This document shows, piece by piece, positions 55,794 through 64,000 of a stretch of DNA of 64,000 nucleotides; positions within the stretch are counted from its first letter, which is position 1, and the number at the start of each line of letters is the position of its first letter. The DNA is from Vibrio rarus (GTDB taxonomy: Bacteria; Pseudomonadota; Gammaproteobacteria; Enterobacterales; Vibrionaceae): the NCBI RefSeq assembly GCF_024347075.1, contig NZ_AP024900.1:682001-746000 (forward strand). The letters run 5' to 3'. The translations under genes were made by a program, and so were the position numbers. The notes below the pieces were generated by a model, which had not been told where the DNA came from, ran no database searches, and was given only the letters and a program-made list of their open reading frames with translations.

Positions 55794-57098
55794 TTGTCTC
55801 ATCTTGAAAACGCGATAAAACAACTCGAACAACAAGTTGACTCTGCACCTAGTGATGTCTGCCGCATTGAGGTAGAAGTCGCAGAGGTGTGCGTTGATTT
55901 CGCTCTACCTTGGATGAGCAATCAACCGATATTCCCTAAATTTTATTGGCAGTCTAGGGATGCAACCGAAGAAGTGGTTGCGTTAGGACAAGCAAGAACG
56001 TTCAGTGAGCTCAACCCTGCCTACTCGGTGCTAAATCAAGGGCAGCGAATATGGGGGGGATATGCGTTTCCCTATAAAGAAAACAAAACCCGTTGCCTTG
56101 GGGCTTTTTTCTTTTTACCCCACATCGAATTAATCCGACGCGACAAACGGTGGGTTTTGGTGGCGAATTTAACCGAAGACAGGACGGCATTGCGTCGAAC
56201 CATCAATGAGTTGCGTGCTGAAATTGCGCCATTGAATAGTTCAGTCCCGACGGTCACCGAGGTAACGCACACTCCGGATAAAGCCTTGTGGCGTGATAGC
56301 GTAGAGCAAGCCTTAGACAGTATCGTGCACACCGACTTGAAAAAAGTGGTGTTGGCTCGTCAAACCACCATTACCTTAGATGCCGATCTCAAAGGCATCG
56401 AACTGCTGGCACTAAGCCGTAATAAGAACCGTCATAGCTTCCATTTCCTATTTCAATTAGAGGAAGGGCATTCGTTTATTGGTTCGACACCAGAAAGGTT
56501 ATATCACCGCCAAGGTCAATTAATTGAAACAGAAGCATTAGCGGGAACCATAGGTCGACATAGCCAGCCAGATCAAGATTTACAACTGGCGGATTGGTTA
56601 ATTAATGATAAGAAAAATCTACAAGAAAATCAGTACGTTGTAGATGATATCGTGCAAAGTTTGTCTCCGTTTTGTTGCAAAATACAAGTTGAAAGTGAGG
56701 CTCGCTTAGTTCGATTGCGTCGCGTGCAGCATTTAAAACGCCACATTCAGGCGGAGCTGATTAAACACGCGGATAAAGGTCGACTATTACAGGCGTTGCA
56801 ACCAACGGCTGCGGTAGCGGGGTTACCTCGACAATTGGCATTAGACTTTATCGAGAAACATGAACCTTTCTCCCGTTCTTGGTATAGCGGTTCGGTGGGA
56901 TACATCAGTGAGCAACACGCCGAGTTTTGCGTAGCCATACGCAGTGCATTAGTACAAAAAAATACACTTCATCTATTTGCTGGGGCGGGTATCGTGCCCG
57001 GCTCCCATGCGGATCATGAGTGGCAAGAGTTGGATAAAAAAATGTCCACATTGTTGAGTTTAATTACAGAGAAAAATGTATTGGAACAAGCGTCATGA
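55794..57098 (+). CDS. menF: Isochorismate synthase MenF
   Basis: About 434 residues from the TTG at 55794, which has a good ribosome-binding site (AGAGG 5 bases before); an in-frame ATG at 55743 would give 451 residues but has no good site. It is a chorismate-utilising enzyme: LKKVVLARQTTITL, FIGSTPERLYHRQGQLIETE, EALAGTIGR and AVAGLPRQLALDFIEKHE are family motifs. It converts chorismate to isochorismate for menaquinone. It overlaps menD by 4 bases. Confidence 0.9.
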   Translation: MSHLENAIKQLEQQVDSAPSDVCRIEVEVAEVCVDFALPWMSNQPIFPKFYWQSRDATEEVVALGQARTFSELNPAYSVLNQGQRIWGGYAFPYKENKTRCLGAFFFLPHIELIRRDKRWVLVANLTEDRTALRRTINELRAEIAPLNSSVPTVTEVTHTPDKALWRDSVEQALDSIVHTDLKKVVLARQTTITLDADLKGIELLALSRNKNRHSFHFLFQLEEGHSFIGSTPERLYHRQGQLIETEALAGTIGRHSQPDQDLQLADWLINDKKNLQENQYVVDDIVQSLSPFCCKIQVESEARLVRLRRVQHLKRHIQAELIKHADKGRLLQALQPTAAVAGLPRQLALDFIEKHEPFSRSWYSGSVGYISEQHAEFCVAIRSALVQKNTLHLFAGAGIVPGSHADHEWQELDKKMSTLLSLITEKNVLEQAS

Positions 57099-58810
57099 GC
57101 GAAGTGGCATTGGCTGAATTATCCCAAGCACAGATAAACCGAGTATGGTCGTCAGTCATACTAGAAGAAGCGTGCCGATTTGGCGCGGTGCATGTGTGTA
57201 TAGCTCCCGGATCTCGCTCTACACCATTAACTCTTGAGGCCAGTAGAAATAGCCAGCTTAGGCTGCATACTCATTATGATGAAAGAGGGTTGGGCTTTTT
57301 TGCCTTAGGCTTAGCCAAAGCCACCCAGCAACCCGTTATTGTGATTGTGACTTCAGGCACCGCAGTAGCGAATTTATTACCCGCGGTGGTAGAGGCTCAC
57401 TTAACGGGTGAAAAACTGATATTGCTGACCGCAGACAGGCCCCAAGAGTTAGTAGGCGTGGGAGCCAATCAGGCCATTATCCAGCCGGGTATTTTTTCTG
57501 AGCACGTCACTCAAGCGCTCTCTTTACCCAGCGCCAATGTAATGGGCAATATTCACTGGTTATTAAGCCAAGTGGATGAGGTGCTACATACCCAACAAGA
57601 AAAACAGGGACCTGTGCATATCAATTGCCCTTTTCCTGAGCCTTTGTATACCAGTGAAGAGTGTCGTTTGGCCAATATTAAAGAGCTCGCCACTTGGTTA
57701 CCACAGCAGACGCCTTTTATCGAAAAGCCATTATCTAGCCCAGGCCAAGGCGCACTATTGGCAAATTTCCTAACGGAACATTCTTACGCTAAAGGGCTCA
57801 TCATACTGGGACAATTACCTTATGAGCGCAGCCAACAAGTTCAACAGTTAGCGCAACAGTTGGGCTGGCCAATTTTATGCGACCCTCAATCAGGGGTTAG
57901 CTCTCAATGGCAGCATTACGATATATGGTTGCAAAATAACAAGGCCAAACAGCATCTGGCTGAGTGTGAAGTGGTGGTGCAATTTGGTGCAAGAGTAGTC
58001 TCTAAAAGACTGTTGCAATGGCTAAAAGAGCGAGTTTCAAGGAGGGGTTTTGCCCGATATGCTTTAGTTAGCAATCAAGGGGGCGTGTTAAACCCCGATC
58101 ACCTTCCTATGTTACGTTTGGCAGAACAGTGGCCCTTGCCAGTAGATATAAACAACGACTCGCCTAGCTTTGGTTGGGGCGATGCCGTATGTGATTTTGC
58201 CCTGCAAGTGGATAAGCATACCCAAACGCTATTAGCCAATGAACTGAGCGAGCTTGAAGTAGCGTATCGATTACCAGAACTCTTGGATAAAGGTTATCAA
58301 CTGTTTCTGGGGAACAGCTTAGGGGTACGCTTAGTCGATATGGTGAGCCAGTCGTTGAATGTTAGCGCTTACTCTAATCGTGGTGCATCAGGCATTGATG
58401 GCATTATAGCGACTAGTGCTGGGGTTTCTGCGGCAAGCGAACAGGCCACCTTGACCTTGATTGGAGACACGTCGTTATTACACGATATTAACTCGCTGCC
58501 TTTGCTCGCCCAGCAAGGGGATATTGTCTTGTTATTTAACAATGATGGTGGCGCGATTTTTGACATGTTACCGGTGGATGAAAACAGCAAACAGAGCCTT
58601 TATCAAATGCCTCATGGCTACTCATTTAAACATGCAGCGCAACAGTTTGGTCTGCACTACGCTCAACCCAAGACATGGCAGCAGCTAGAGCAAGTGGTGG
58701 CTAACTTTTCAAGGCAGCATGGGTGCTCGTTGTTGATAGAAGTAATGACGCCAGCAGGACAAGCCTCGACACACATTAAAACGCTTGTTGAGCAACTGAA
58801 AAAGGGCTAA
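57095..58810 (+). CDS. menD: 2-succinyl-5-enolpyruvyl-6-hydroxy-3-cyclohexene-1-carboxylate synthase
   Basis: 571-residue thiamine-diphosphate enzyme of menaquinone synthesis. The N-terminal CIAPGSRSTPLTLEA and the ThDP-binding block LIGDTSLLHDINSLPLLAQQ...NNDGGAIF are intact. It joins isochorismate and 2-oxoglutarate. It overlaps menF by 4 bases and is 2 bases before menH. Confidence 0.96.
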   Translation: MSEVALAELSQAQINRVWSSVILEEACRFGAVHVCIAPGSRSTPLTLEASRNSQLRLHTHYDERGLGFFALGLAKATQQPVIVIVTSGTAVANLLPAVVEAHLTGEKLILLTADRPQELVGVGANQAIIQPGIFSEHVTQALSLPSANVMGNIHWLLSQVDEVLHTQQEKQGPVHINCPFPEPLYTSEECRLANIKELATWLPQQTPFIEKPLSSPGQGALLANFLTEHSYAKGLIILGQLPYERSQQVQQLAQQLGWPILCDPQSGVSSQWQHYDIWLQNNKAKQHLAECEVVVQFGARVVSKRLLQWLKERVSRRGFARYALVSNQGGVLNPDHLPMLRLAEQWPLPVDINNDSPSFGWGDAVCDFALQVDKHTQTLLANELSELEVAYRLPELLDKGYQLFLGNSLGVRLVDMVSQSLNVSAYSNRGASGIDGIIATSAGVSAASEQATLTLIGDTSLLHDINSLPLLAQQGDIVLLFNNDGGAIFDMLPVDENSKQSLYQMPHGYSFKHAAQQFGLHYAQPKTWQQLEQVVANFSRQHGCSLLIEVMTPAGQASTHIKTLVEQLKKG

Positions 58811-58812
58811 CT

Positions 58813-59622
58813 ATGGTCACTGGGAACGGCTTAGTCTTGCTACGCGGGGCGTTACAGGGAGTGGCAAGTAAGAGGCTATTATTTATACATGGTTTTTTAG
58901 GCAGCAGCGCTGACTGGCAATCGGTTGTGCCATATTTGCCACCGTCATGGGAAGTGTATGCCATAAATTTGCCGGGGCATGGGCGCACCGCATCCCCTAT
59001 ACCCGATTCCTTTAGTGGTTTTACCGATTATATCCACCGGCAATTGCAACGGTTACCTAATGATGGTGTCCCTCTCGTTTTATTAGGATATTCATTAGGG
59101 GCACGCTTATTGATGCATTATGCGACACGGCCTTATGAGAAGGTAGTGCAAATTCAAGCATTAGTACTTGAGGGAGGAAACTTTGGGCTACAACAATTGT
59201 CTGAAATAGAGTCTCGTCGAAAAAGTGATAGTGATTGGGTTGAGCGTTTTACCCAGCAAAATCTTAGGCAAGTATTAGAACTTTGGTATCAGCAAGGTGT
59301 GTTTGCTTCGCTAAATCAAAGGCATAAAGAGCAATTAGTTGCAGAGCGTATACAAAATGATGGTAAGGCTCTGGCACAGGTGATGTCTGCAACCTCTTTA
59401 GCGCGTCAGGCCTATTTACTACCCGCACTTAAACGCTCACCGCAGACGATGTATTATCTTGTCGGTGAGTTGGATGCTAAGTTCCTTCAACTGTATCGTG
59501 TGAGCAAGATCACATTTGAAGTGGTTTCTGGGGCTGGGCATAATGCCCATAAAGAACAACCGCAAAAATATGCACAAAAATTGACGCAACTCTTATCGTT
59601 TTCTGAGACAGAATCGTTATGA
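58813..59622 (+). CDS. menH: 2-succinyl-6-hydroxy-2,4-cyclohexadiene-1-carboxylate synthase
   Basis: 269-residue alpha/beta hydrolase. The oxyanion segment HGFLGSSADW, the nucleophile Ser in GYSLGARLLMHYA, and the catalytic His in GAGHNAHKEQP are seen. It eliminates pyruvate from the MenD product. The stop lies 47 bases before menC; in related Vibrio operons menB would lie here. Confidence 0.93.
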   Translation: MVTGNGLVLLRGALQGVASKRLLFIHGFLGSSADWQSVVPYLPPSWEVYAINLPGHGRTASPIPDSFSGFTDYIHRQLQRLPNDGVPLVLLGYSLGARLLMHYATRPYEKVVQIQALVLEGGNFGLQQLSEIESRRKSDSDWVERFTQQNLRQVLELWYQQGVFASLNQRHKEQLVAERIQNDGKALAQVMSATSLARQAYLLPALKRSPQTMYYLVGELDAKFLQLYRVSKITFEVVSGAGHNAHKEQPQKYAQKLTQLLSFSETESL

Positions 59623-59669
59623 TGCACTCCGTTGGTGTTGTCGCCTATGTTAATTAGGAATTAACCATT

Positions 59670-60665
59670 ATGAGGAAAGCAAATTTATACCGTTATCAGT
59701 TAGAAATGGATAGTGGTGTTATCTTACGCGAACAAAAACTCACTCAGCGAGAAGGTTGGGTGGTTGAACTCTTTGAGAATGATAGCGTAGGTCGTGGCGA
59801 AGTGGCGCCACTGATTGGATTTAGCCATGAAACCATGGATCAGGCGTTTGTTGAAGTCGTGGCGAAACTGAAAAAGTGGATAGCAGGAGAGTCACTTGAC
59901 TGTCACTCTCAATATCCGTCTGTGGCTTTTGGTTTGTCTATGGCGGAGTTTGAGTTGAAAGGCTTATTAAGCAAAGAAGGTAATTATCAAGCCGCTCCAT
60001 TGTGTAATGGCGATCCAGATGATTTGATCCCAGCGTTGCATGCCATGCAAGGTGAAAAGGTCGCTAAAATTAAAGTCGGTTTGTATGAACCGGTTCGAGA
60101 TGGAATGCTGGTCAGTTTGTTTCTTGAGTCCGTGCCTGATTTAAAACTGAGATTAGATGCCAATCGAGCTTGGAATTTAGAGAAAGCTAAGCAGTTTGCA
60201 AAAAGAATTAAACCGTCACAACGTTCACGTATTCAATATATAGAAGAGCCGTGCCGTGCTCCGGGGGACAGCCTGACCTTTGCCATTGAAACGGGTATTG
60301 CAATTGGCTGGGATGAAACCCTACAAAATGGAGTGATGAACCCAGATTTTGACCTTGAGTTTTTAACGGGTGCTAAGGCGATTGTGATTAAACCTATGCT
60401 AGTGGGAAATATAAATCGCTGCATTCAACTCATTGAAAAAGCGCAAGCAGCAGGGTTGATGGCAGTGATCAGCTCAAGTATTGAGTCCAGCTTAGGCTTG
60501 TCACAGTTGGCGCGTTTTGCACAGCAATTTACCCCTATGACCACGCCCGGTCTTGATACATTGCAACTGTTTAAAGAGCAACTCCACACCCCTTGGCCAG
60601 GAAGCACCTTGCCCGTTAAAAGCTTGAGTTCGCAAACGTTAGTTTGGCAAATGCATGCGGAATAA
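59670..60665 (+). CDS. menC: o-Succinylbenzoate synthase
   Basis: 331-residue enolase-superfamily enzyme. The catalytic Lys lies in KIKVGLYEP, metal ligands in LRLDANRAW, IQYIEEPCR and GWDETLQNG, and the second Lys in KAIVIKPMLVG. It dehydrates the MenH product to o-succinylbenzoate. The start ATG has a good ribosome-binding site (AGGAAT). Confidence 0.95.
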   Translation: MRKANLYRYQLEMDSGVILREQKLTQREGWVVELFENDSVGRGEVAPLIGFSHETMDQAFVEVVAKLKKWIAGESLDCHSQYPSVAFGLSMAEFELKGLLSKEGNYQAAPLCNGDPDDLIPALHAMQGEKVAKIKVGLYEPVRDGMLVSLFLESVPDLKLRLDANRAWNLEKAKQFAKRIKPSQRSRIQYIEEPCRAPGDSLTFAIETGIAIGWDETLQNGVMNPDFDLEFLTGAKAIVIKPMLVGNINRCIQLIEKAQAAGLMAVISSSIESSLGLSQLARFAQQFTPMTTPGLDTLQLFKEQLHTPWPGSTLPVKSLSSQTLVWQMHAE

Positions 60666-60668
60666 GCC

Positions 60669-62120
60669 TTGTTAGAGCTAGCGTCACGTTTTAACCATCA
60701 ATCGCCACTTTGCTATTGGCATAATGCCACTAACAGCATGGTGGCGGATAAACCGAATGCCATTGCCCTAAAATGTGCTGAGGGAAGTTACTGTTGGAGT
60801 GAGTTATTCAATCAAGTAGCTAGCGTACAAAAACAACTGCTTAGCCAAGGTATTAACGCTGGCGATGTGCTGATGCTTATAACTGCACACAGTTCATTGC
60901 ACAGTTTACTTGTCTATCTAGCCGCATTAGAAGAAGGGATAGTGGTTGCCTTTATCCCTCCTTTATCTCATTCAGAGTTATTGAAAAGGCAGGGGATTTT
61001 ACAAAGCGCTGCTTGTTATACTTGCCCTTCTCTTGACCCCTCTTATACCACACAGCTACACAGCATTGAGATTGACTTTACGCTGCCGGTGTCGACATTG
61101 CTACCAGCGACTTCCTATACAAGGTTTTTTACCCATATAGCTAGCCTCATATTCACTTCAGGTTCTACGGGCGAGCCTAAGGCGGTAGCACACAGCGCCT
61201 CTAACCATTTAGCGTCCGCTATAGGGTTGCAAAAAGGGTTCAAATTTGGCCATGATAGCCATTGGCTTTTGTCATTACCTTTGTTTCATGTCTCGGGTTT
61301 GGCTATCGTATGGCGTTGGTTACTCAGTGGCTGTTGTTTGAGTTTAAAGCAAGGTAAGAGCTTAAACTTGCAAGGGATCAGCCATACTTCTATGGTGCCC
61401 ACCCAGTTATTGAGAGTATTGCAAACCGAGCAAGCCCCCCGTTTAACGTTAGAACGAGTATTACTTGGTGGCGCAATAATACCACAGCAACTGGCCCATT
61501 TAGCTCAAGCTCGTGGTATAGATACATGGGCCGGTTATGGGCTCACAGAAATGGCCTCCACAGTCAGTGCTAAACGAGTGAACGAACTAGACAGTGCGGG
61601 TAGCGCGTTAGAGTATCGACAGATCAAACTGCAACAACAGCACATCTTTGTTCGGGGGGATACCCTTGCTCTTGGATATTGGAAGCAGGGCAAAGTACAG
61701 CCTTTAACTTTAAGTGATGGTTGGTTTGATACCAAAGATCTTGGCCGCTGGCAAAATGATGAGTTAGTCATTATTGGCCGAGCTGACAACCAGTTTATCT
61801 CTGGTGGTGAAAATATTCATTGCGAAGAAATAGAGCGGGTTTTACTCGAACACTCACAAGTAGAGCAAGCCTTTATTGTGCCTATCCCAGATGAGACTTT
61901 TGGCCACCGCCCAGTGGCATTACTCACCCTTAGTGACAACACACTTTCCCTGAAATTACAGGTGCAACTACAGCATCTGAGTTTATCCAAGCTGCAAAAA
62001 TTCAAATGTCCTATCGCTTATTACCAAATTCCTGAGCATTTATTAAATAAAGGGATAAAAATTTCTCGAGCTCAGTTGCACTCTTGGCTGTCTCAGAAAA
62101 TGCTTCAGCAGCAGGATTAA
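60669..62120 (+). CDS. menE: o-Succinylbenzoate-CoA ligase
   Basis: 483-residue ANL-family ligase. The AMP-binding P-loop is LIFTSGSTGEPKAVAHSASN, and A5/A8-like motifs GYGLTEMAST and ISGGENIHCEEIERVL follow. It activates o-succinylbenzoate to its CoA ester, the substrate of MenB. The start is a TTG 3 bases after the menC stop, so translation is probably coupled and weak. It ends the operon. Confidence 0.93.
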   Translation: MLELASRFNHQSPLCYWHNATNSMVADKPNAIALKCAEGSYCWSELFNQVASVQKQLLSQGINAGDVLMLITAHSSLHSLLVYLAALEEGIVVAFIPPLSHSELLKRQGILQSAACYTCPSLDPSYTTQLHSIEIDFTLPVSTLLPATSYTRFFTHIASLIFTSGSTGEPKAVAHSASNHLASAIGLQKGFKFGHDSHWLLSLPLFHVSGLAIVWRWLLSGCCLSLKQGKSLNLQGISHTSMVPTQLLRVLQTEQAPRLTLERVLLGGAIIPQQLAHLAQARGIDTWAGYGLTEMASTVSAKRVNELDSAGSALEYRQIKLQQQHIFVRGDTLALGYWKQGKVQPLTLSDGWFDTKDLGRWQNDELVIIGRADNQFISGGENIHCEEIERVLLEHSQVEQAFIVPIPDETFGHRPVALLTLSDNTLSLKLQVQLQHLSLSKLQKFKCPIAYYQIPEHLLNKGIKISRAQLHSWLSQKMLQQQD

Positions 62121-62385
62121 TCGGTCGTATCACCACATATCATTGGCGCTATCATTTAGCGAATGACCGTTGAGTGGTCGATAGTGTTTCGGCGAATGGT
62201 AAATCATTTTGTTATGACTTAGAGCAAAAGGTGATTTTTTAAACGAGCTAATTACAAGCATACTTCAATTCTAGTGATACCCATCCTAATAAGTAAACGG
62301 CCGTTAAGGCGAATTATTTATTACCATGGGTATGAAGCATAACTGAGTTGGTAAGCACTAACTCAATGAGTGGATGGAATGGATT

Positions 62386-62586
62386 ATGTATACTCTTTGG
62401 GCGTTTGTCGCAATAAGCCTACCGGTGGCGATATTAAATAATGGATTATTGGGCTCAATAGCAGCAGCATTAGGTTTTACTTTATTGCTGACGATCACCT
62501 TTAAAAACAGCCAAACAGCCACGAAGAAAAGCAGCCAAAGAATGCTCTTGCGTATCAAGCCAAGCTATTATGACAAAGTGCTATAA
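62386..62586 (+). CDS. Small hydrophobic membrane protein, unknown
   Basis: About 66 residues from ATG 62386 (an ATG at 62374 is the alternative). Two hydrophobic stretches (LWAFVAISLPVAILNNGLLG, AAALGFTLLLTITF) are followed by a basic tail. The ribosome-binding site (GGAATGG) is weak. Nothing identifies a function. It lies alone between menE and the convergent YeiH gene and could be spurious. Confidence 0.45.
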   Translation: MYTLWAFVAISLPVAILNNGLLGSIAAALGFTLLLTITFKNSQTATKKSSQRMLLRIKPSYYDKVL

Positions 62587-62624
62587 GTGATTGCGTTGCC
62601 GTTCGTGCTATTGCCACTACACGC

Positions 62625-63548
62625 TTAATGTAACAGCCAAAGCAAAGTGCCGACAGAGATGGATAGCCACAGACCAATGCCAAATAGCAGCGGTTTTACC
62701 CCAGCTTCTTTTACCTGCTCGAGAGAAATAGCCGAACCAATTAAGAACAAGCAAGCTACTAAGGTTTGTTTAGCTACTGAAAATGTCATTTGATATATAT
62801 CACTAAACTGTGGAAGCAAATCGCTTATCACCACAGCGCCAATGTATAAGAAGATAAAGGTTGGCACTTTGAGCTTATGGTTGGCTTTACCAAAATACCA
62901 AGCACTGCCCAGAGTGACAGGAATAATCCAAAGTGCACGGGCCAATTTAAGTGTCGTTGCCGTACGCAATGCTTCCTCGCCATAGGCACTAGCGGCCCCA
63001 ACCACCGATGAGGTGTCATGAATGGCGATGGCGGCCCAGACGCCAAAAGTGTGTTGATCAAGGTGGAGTGCATGACCAATTACAGGGAACACAAACAGAG
63101 CCACTGAGTTGAGAATAAATACAGTAGCCAGCGCTAACCCTGTTTGGTTGGCGTTAGCATTGATAGCAGGAGAGACGGCCGCAATGGCGCTACCACCACA
63201 AATCGCAGTACCACTAGAAATGAGATAACCGGTTTTTTTATCGATCCCTAATTTGATGGCAATCCAAGTACCGATGAATAAAGTCACGAAAATAGTGGTC
63301 ATAATAAGACCAATACCACTGGAAGTCGCTTTGAGCGCTTCGGAGAGTGAGATACCAAAGCCGAGACCAATGATAGAATAACTGAGTAACTTTTTAGTCC
63401 ACTTTGCAATAGGTAACCCGCTAGGCACAAGGCCGAGCTGAGATAAAATCAAACCTAACATGAGCGCCGAGGGGGACTTTAATAGCGGTGTAAAACAAAG
63501 GACTAACACGATTAAAAATGGTATATGTTTCTTGGTGAGATGTTGCAT
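62625..63548 (-). CDS. YeiH/UPF0324 family putative sulfate exporter
   Basis: About 307 residues from the ATG at 63548, with about ten hydrophobic helices. The family motif [19 protein letters not shown] is at the centre, followed by [20 protein letters not shown]. Length fits the family. Members are annotated as sulfate exporters, but the evidence for substrate is limited. No LysR regulator is adjacent. Confidence 0.9.
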   Translation of the reverse strand: MQHLTKKHIPFLIVLVLCFTPLLKSPSALMLGLILSQLGLVPSGLPIAKWTKKLLSYSIIGLGFGISLSEALKATSSGIGLIMTTIFVTLFIGTWIAIKLGIDKKTGYLISSGTAICGGSAIAAVSPAINANANQTGLALATVFILNSVALFVFPVIGHALHLDQHTFGVWAAIAIHDTSSVVGAASAYGEEALRTATTLKLARALWIIPVTLGSAWYFGKANHKLKVPTFIFLYIGAVVISDLLPQFSDIYQMTFSVAKQTLVACLFLIGSAISLEQVKEAGVKPLLFGIGLWLSISVGTLLWLLH

Positions 63549-63790
63549 ACATTGACTGCCCTTTGAGTTAAGGCGCAATAATAACTATGTTATTTTTAGA
63601 AGGCTAAATATTTGCGATCTTAAGGCATTATTGTTCTATTAAAATAGGCAATATTCCATAAGGTAATAAAAAATAGTGTGATATAGCCCTAGATTGCAAT
63701 AAAGTGTAACAACTCAATGGGAAAACTCAGTTCAACTTTGATTCCCTAGTAGGTACTATTGAATGGAATCTTAGAAATTAAAGAGAGATT

Positions 63791-64000
63791 ATGAAACGTA
63801 TTTTTTCGATCATGGCAGTATTGCTAGTATCAGTATCAATGACATTTTCGCCAGTGACTGAAGCTAAGCGATTTGGCGGTGGCAAATCATTTGGTAAAAG
63901 TTTTAAAACTGCGCCAGCACCTAAAGCGCATCATACCAACACTAATTCAATTAACAAAGGCACGCAGAATAACTCTAGAAGAGGTGGCATGCTAGGTGGA
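63791..64000 (+). CDS. Tim44-like domain protein, N-terminal part
   Basis: The first 70 codons up to the window edge. A signal peptide or anchor (MKRIFSIMAVLLVSVSMTFS) is followed by the Gly/Lys-rich segment EAKRFGGGKSFGKSFKTAPA, the usual start of bacterial Tim44-domain proteins. The actual domain lies beyond the window. A ribosome-binding site (AGAGAGAT) is present. Confidence 0.65.
   Translation, partial: MKRIFSIMAVLLVSVSMTFSPVTEAKRFGGGKSFGKSFKTAPAPKAHHTNTNSINKGTQNNSRRGGMLGG

Overview
This is chromosomal DNA of a gammaproteobacterium, almost certainly a member of the Vibrionaceae. The evidence is gene order: miaB/ubiF next to a Leu-Gln-Met tRNA array, prs-ispE-lolB divergent from hemA-prfA-prmC-sirB2-sirB1-kdsA, tig-clpP-clpX-lon-hupB-ppiD, and a menFDHCE operon. 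A Vibrio-type lipoprotein 5'-nucleotidase, a rhombosortase and a VpsT/CsgD-like regulator agree with this. The base composition is moderately AT-rich. I cannot name the species.

Region by region. 1-20 kb is core: 5' part of miaB, ubiF, a leftward 15-gene tRNA array (7 Leu-UAG, 5 Gln-UUG, 3 Met) with three decayed tRNA-Gln fragments and a strong stable-RNA promoter, ychF-pth, prs, lolB-ispE, hemA to kdsA, a NutA-type nucleotidase with ybaK, a LysE exporter divergent from an Lrp-type regulator, rluF, smrA, an unannotated small-RNA candidate with a near-perfect FNR box, and tRNA-Pro. 20.3-34 kb is accessory. A secreted beta-barrel gene is followed by about 6.5 kb of nested and decayed insertion sequences (two IS3-family, IS66 remnants, IS256 split by IS30, shortened IS630). 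Beyond them lies a four-gene leftward operon for an amyloid-like secretion system: an Asp/Asn/Ser-repeat surface protein, two small secreted proteins and a C39-family peptidase. It is divergent from a CsgD/VpsT-like regulator. An OmpA-like barrel and a lipoprotein follow. 34-38.4 kb holds two porins separated by a long AT-rich gap, and a DUF2797 gene. 38.5-64 kb returns to core: gltX, a diguanylate cyclase, the trigger factor/Clp/Lon protein quality-control block with HU and PpiD, rhombosortase, a DTW tRNA-modifying enzyme, a dGTPase with YfbR, alaA, the menaquinone operon (without menB), a YeiH transporter and the start of a Tim44-like gene.

The most interesting content is the amyloid-like cluster. 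It combines Fap-type parts (C39 peptidase, small secreted proteins sharing a C-terminal motif, a possible barrel exporter) with a curli-type regulator. Also notable are a family of five roughly 160-bp MITE-like repeats, all in the same orientation, with terminal inverted repeats and a co-varying stem; the FNR-box small RNA candidate; and the tandemly amplified tRNA array with eroding tRNA-Gln fragments.
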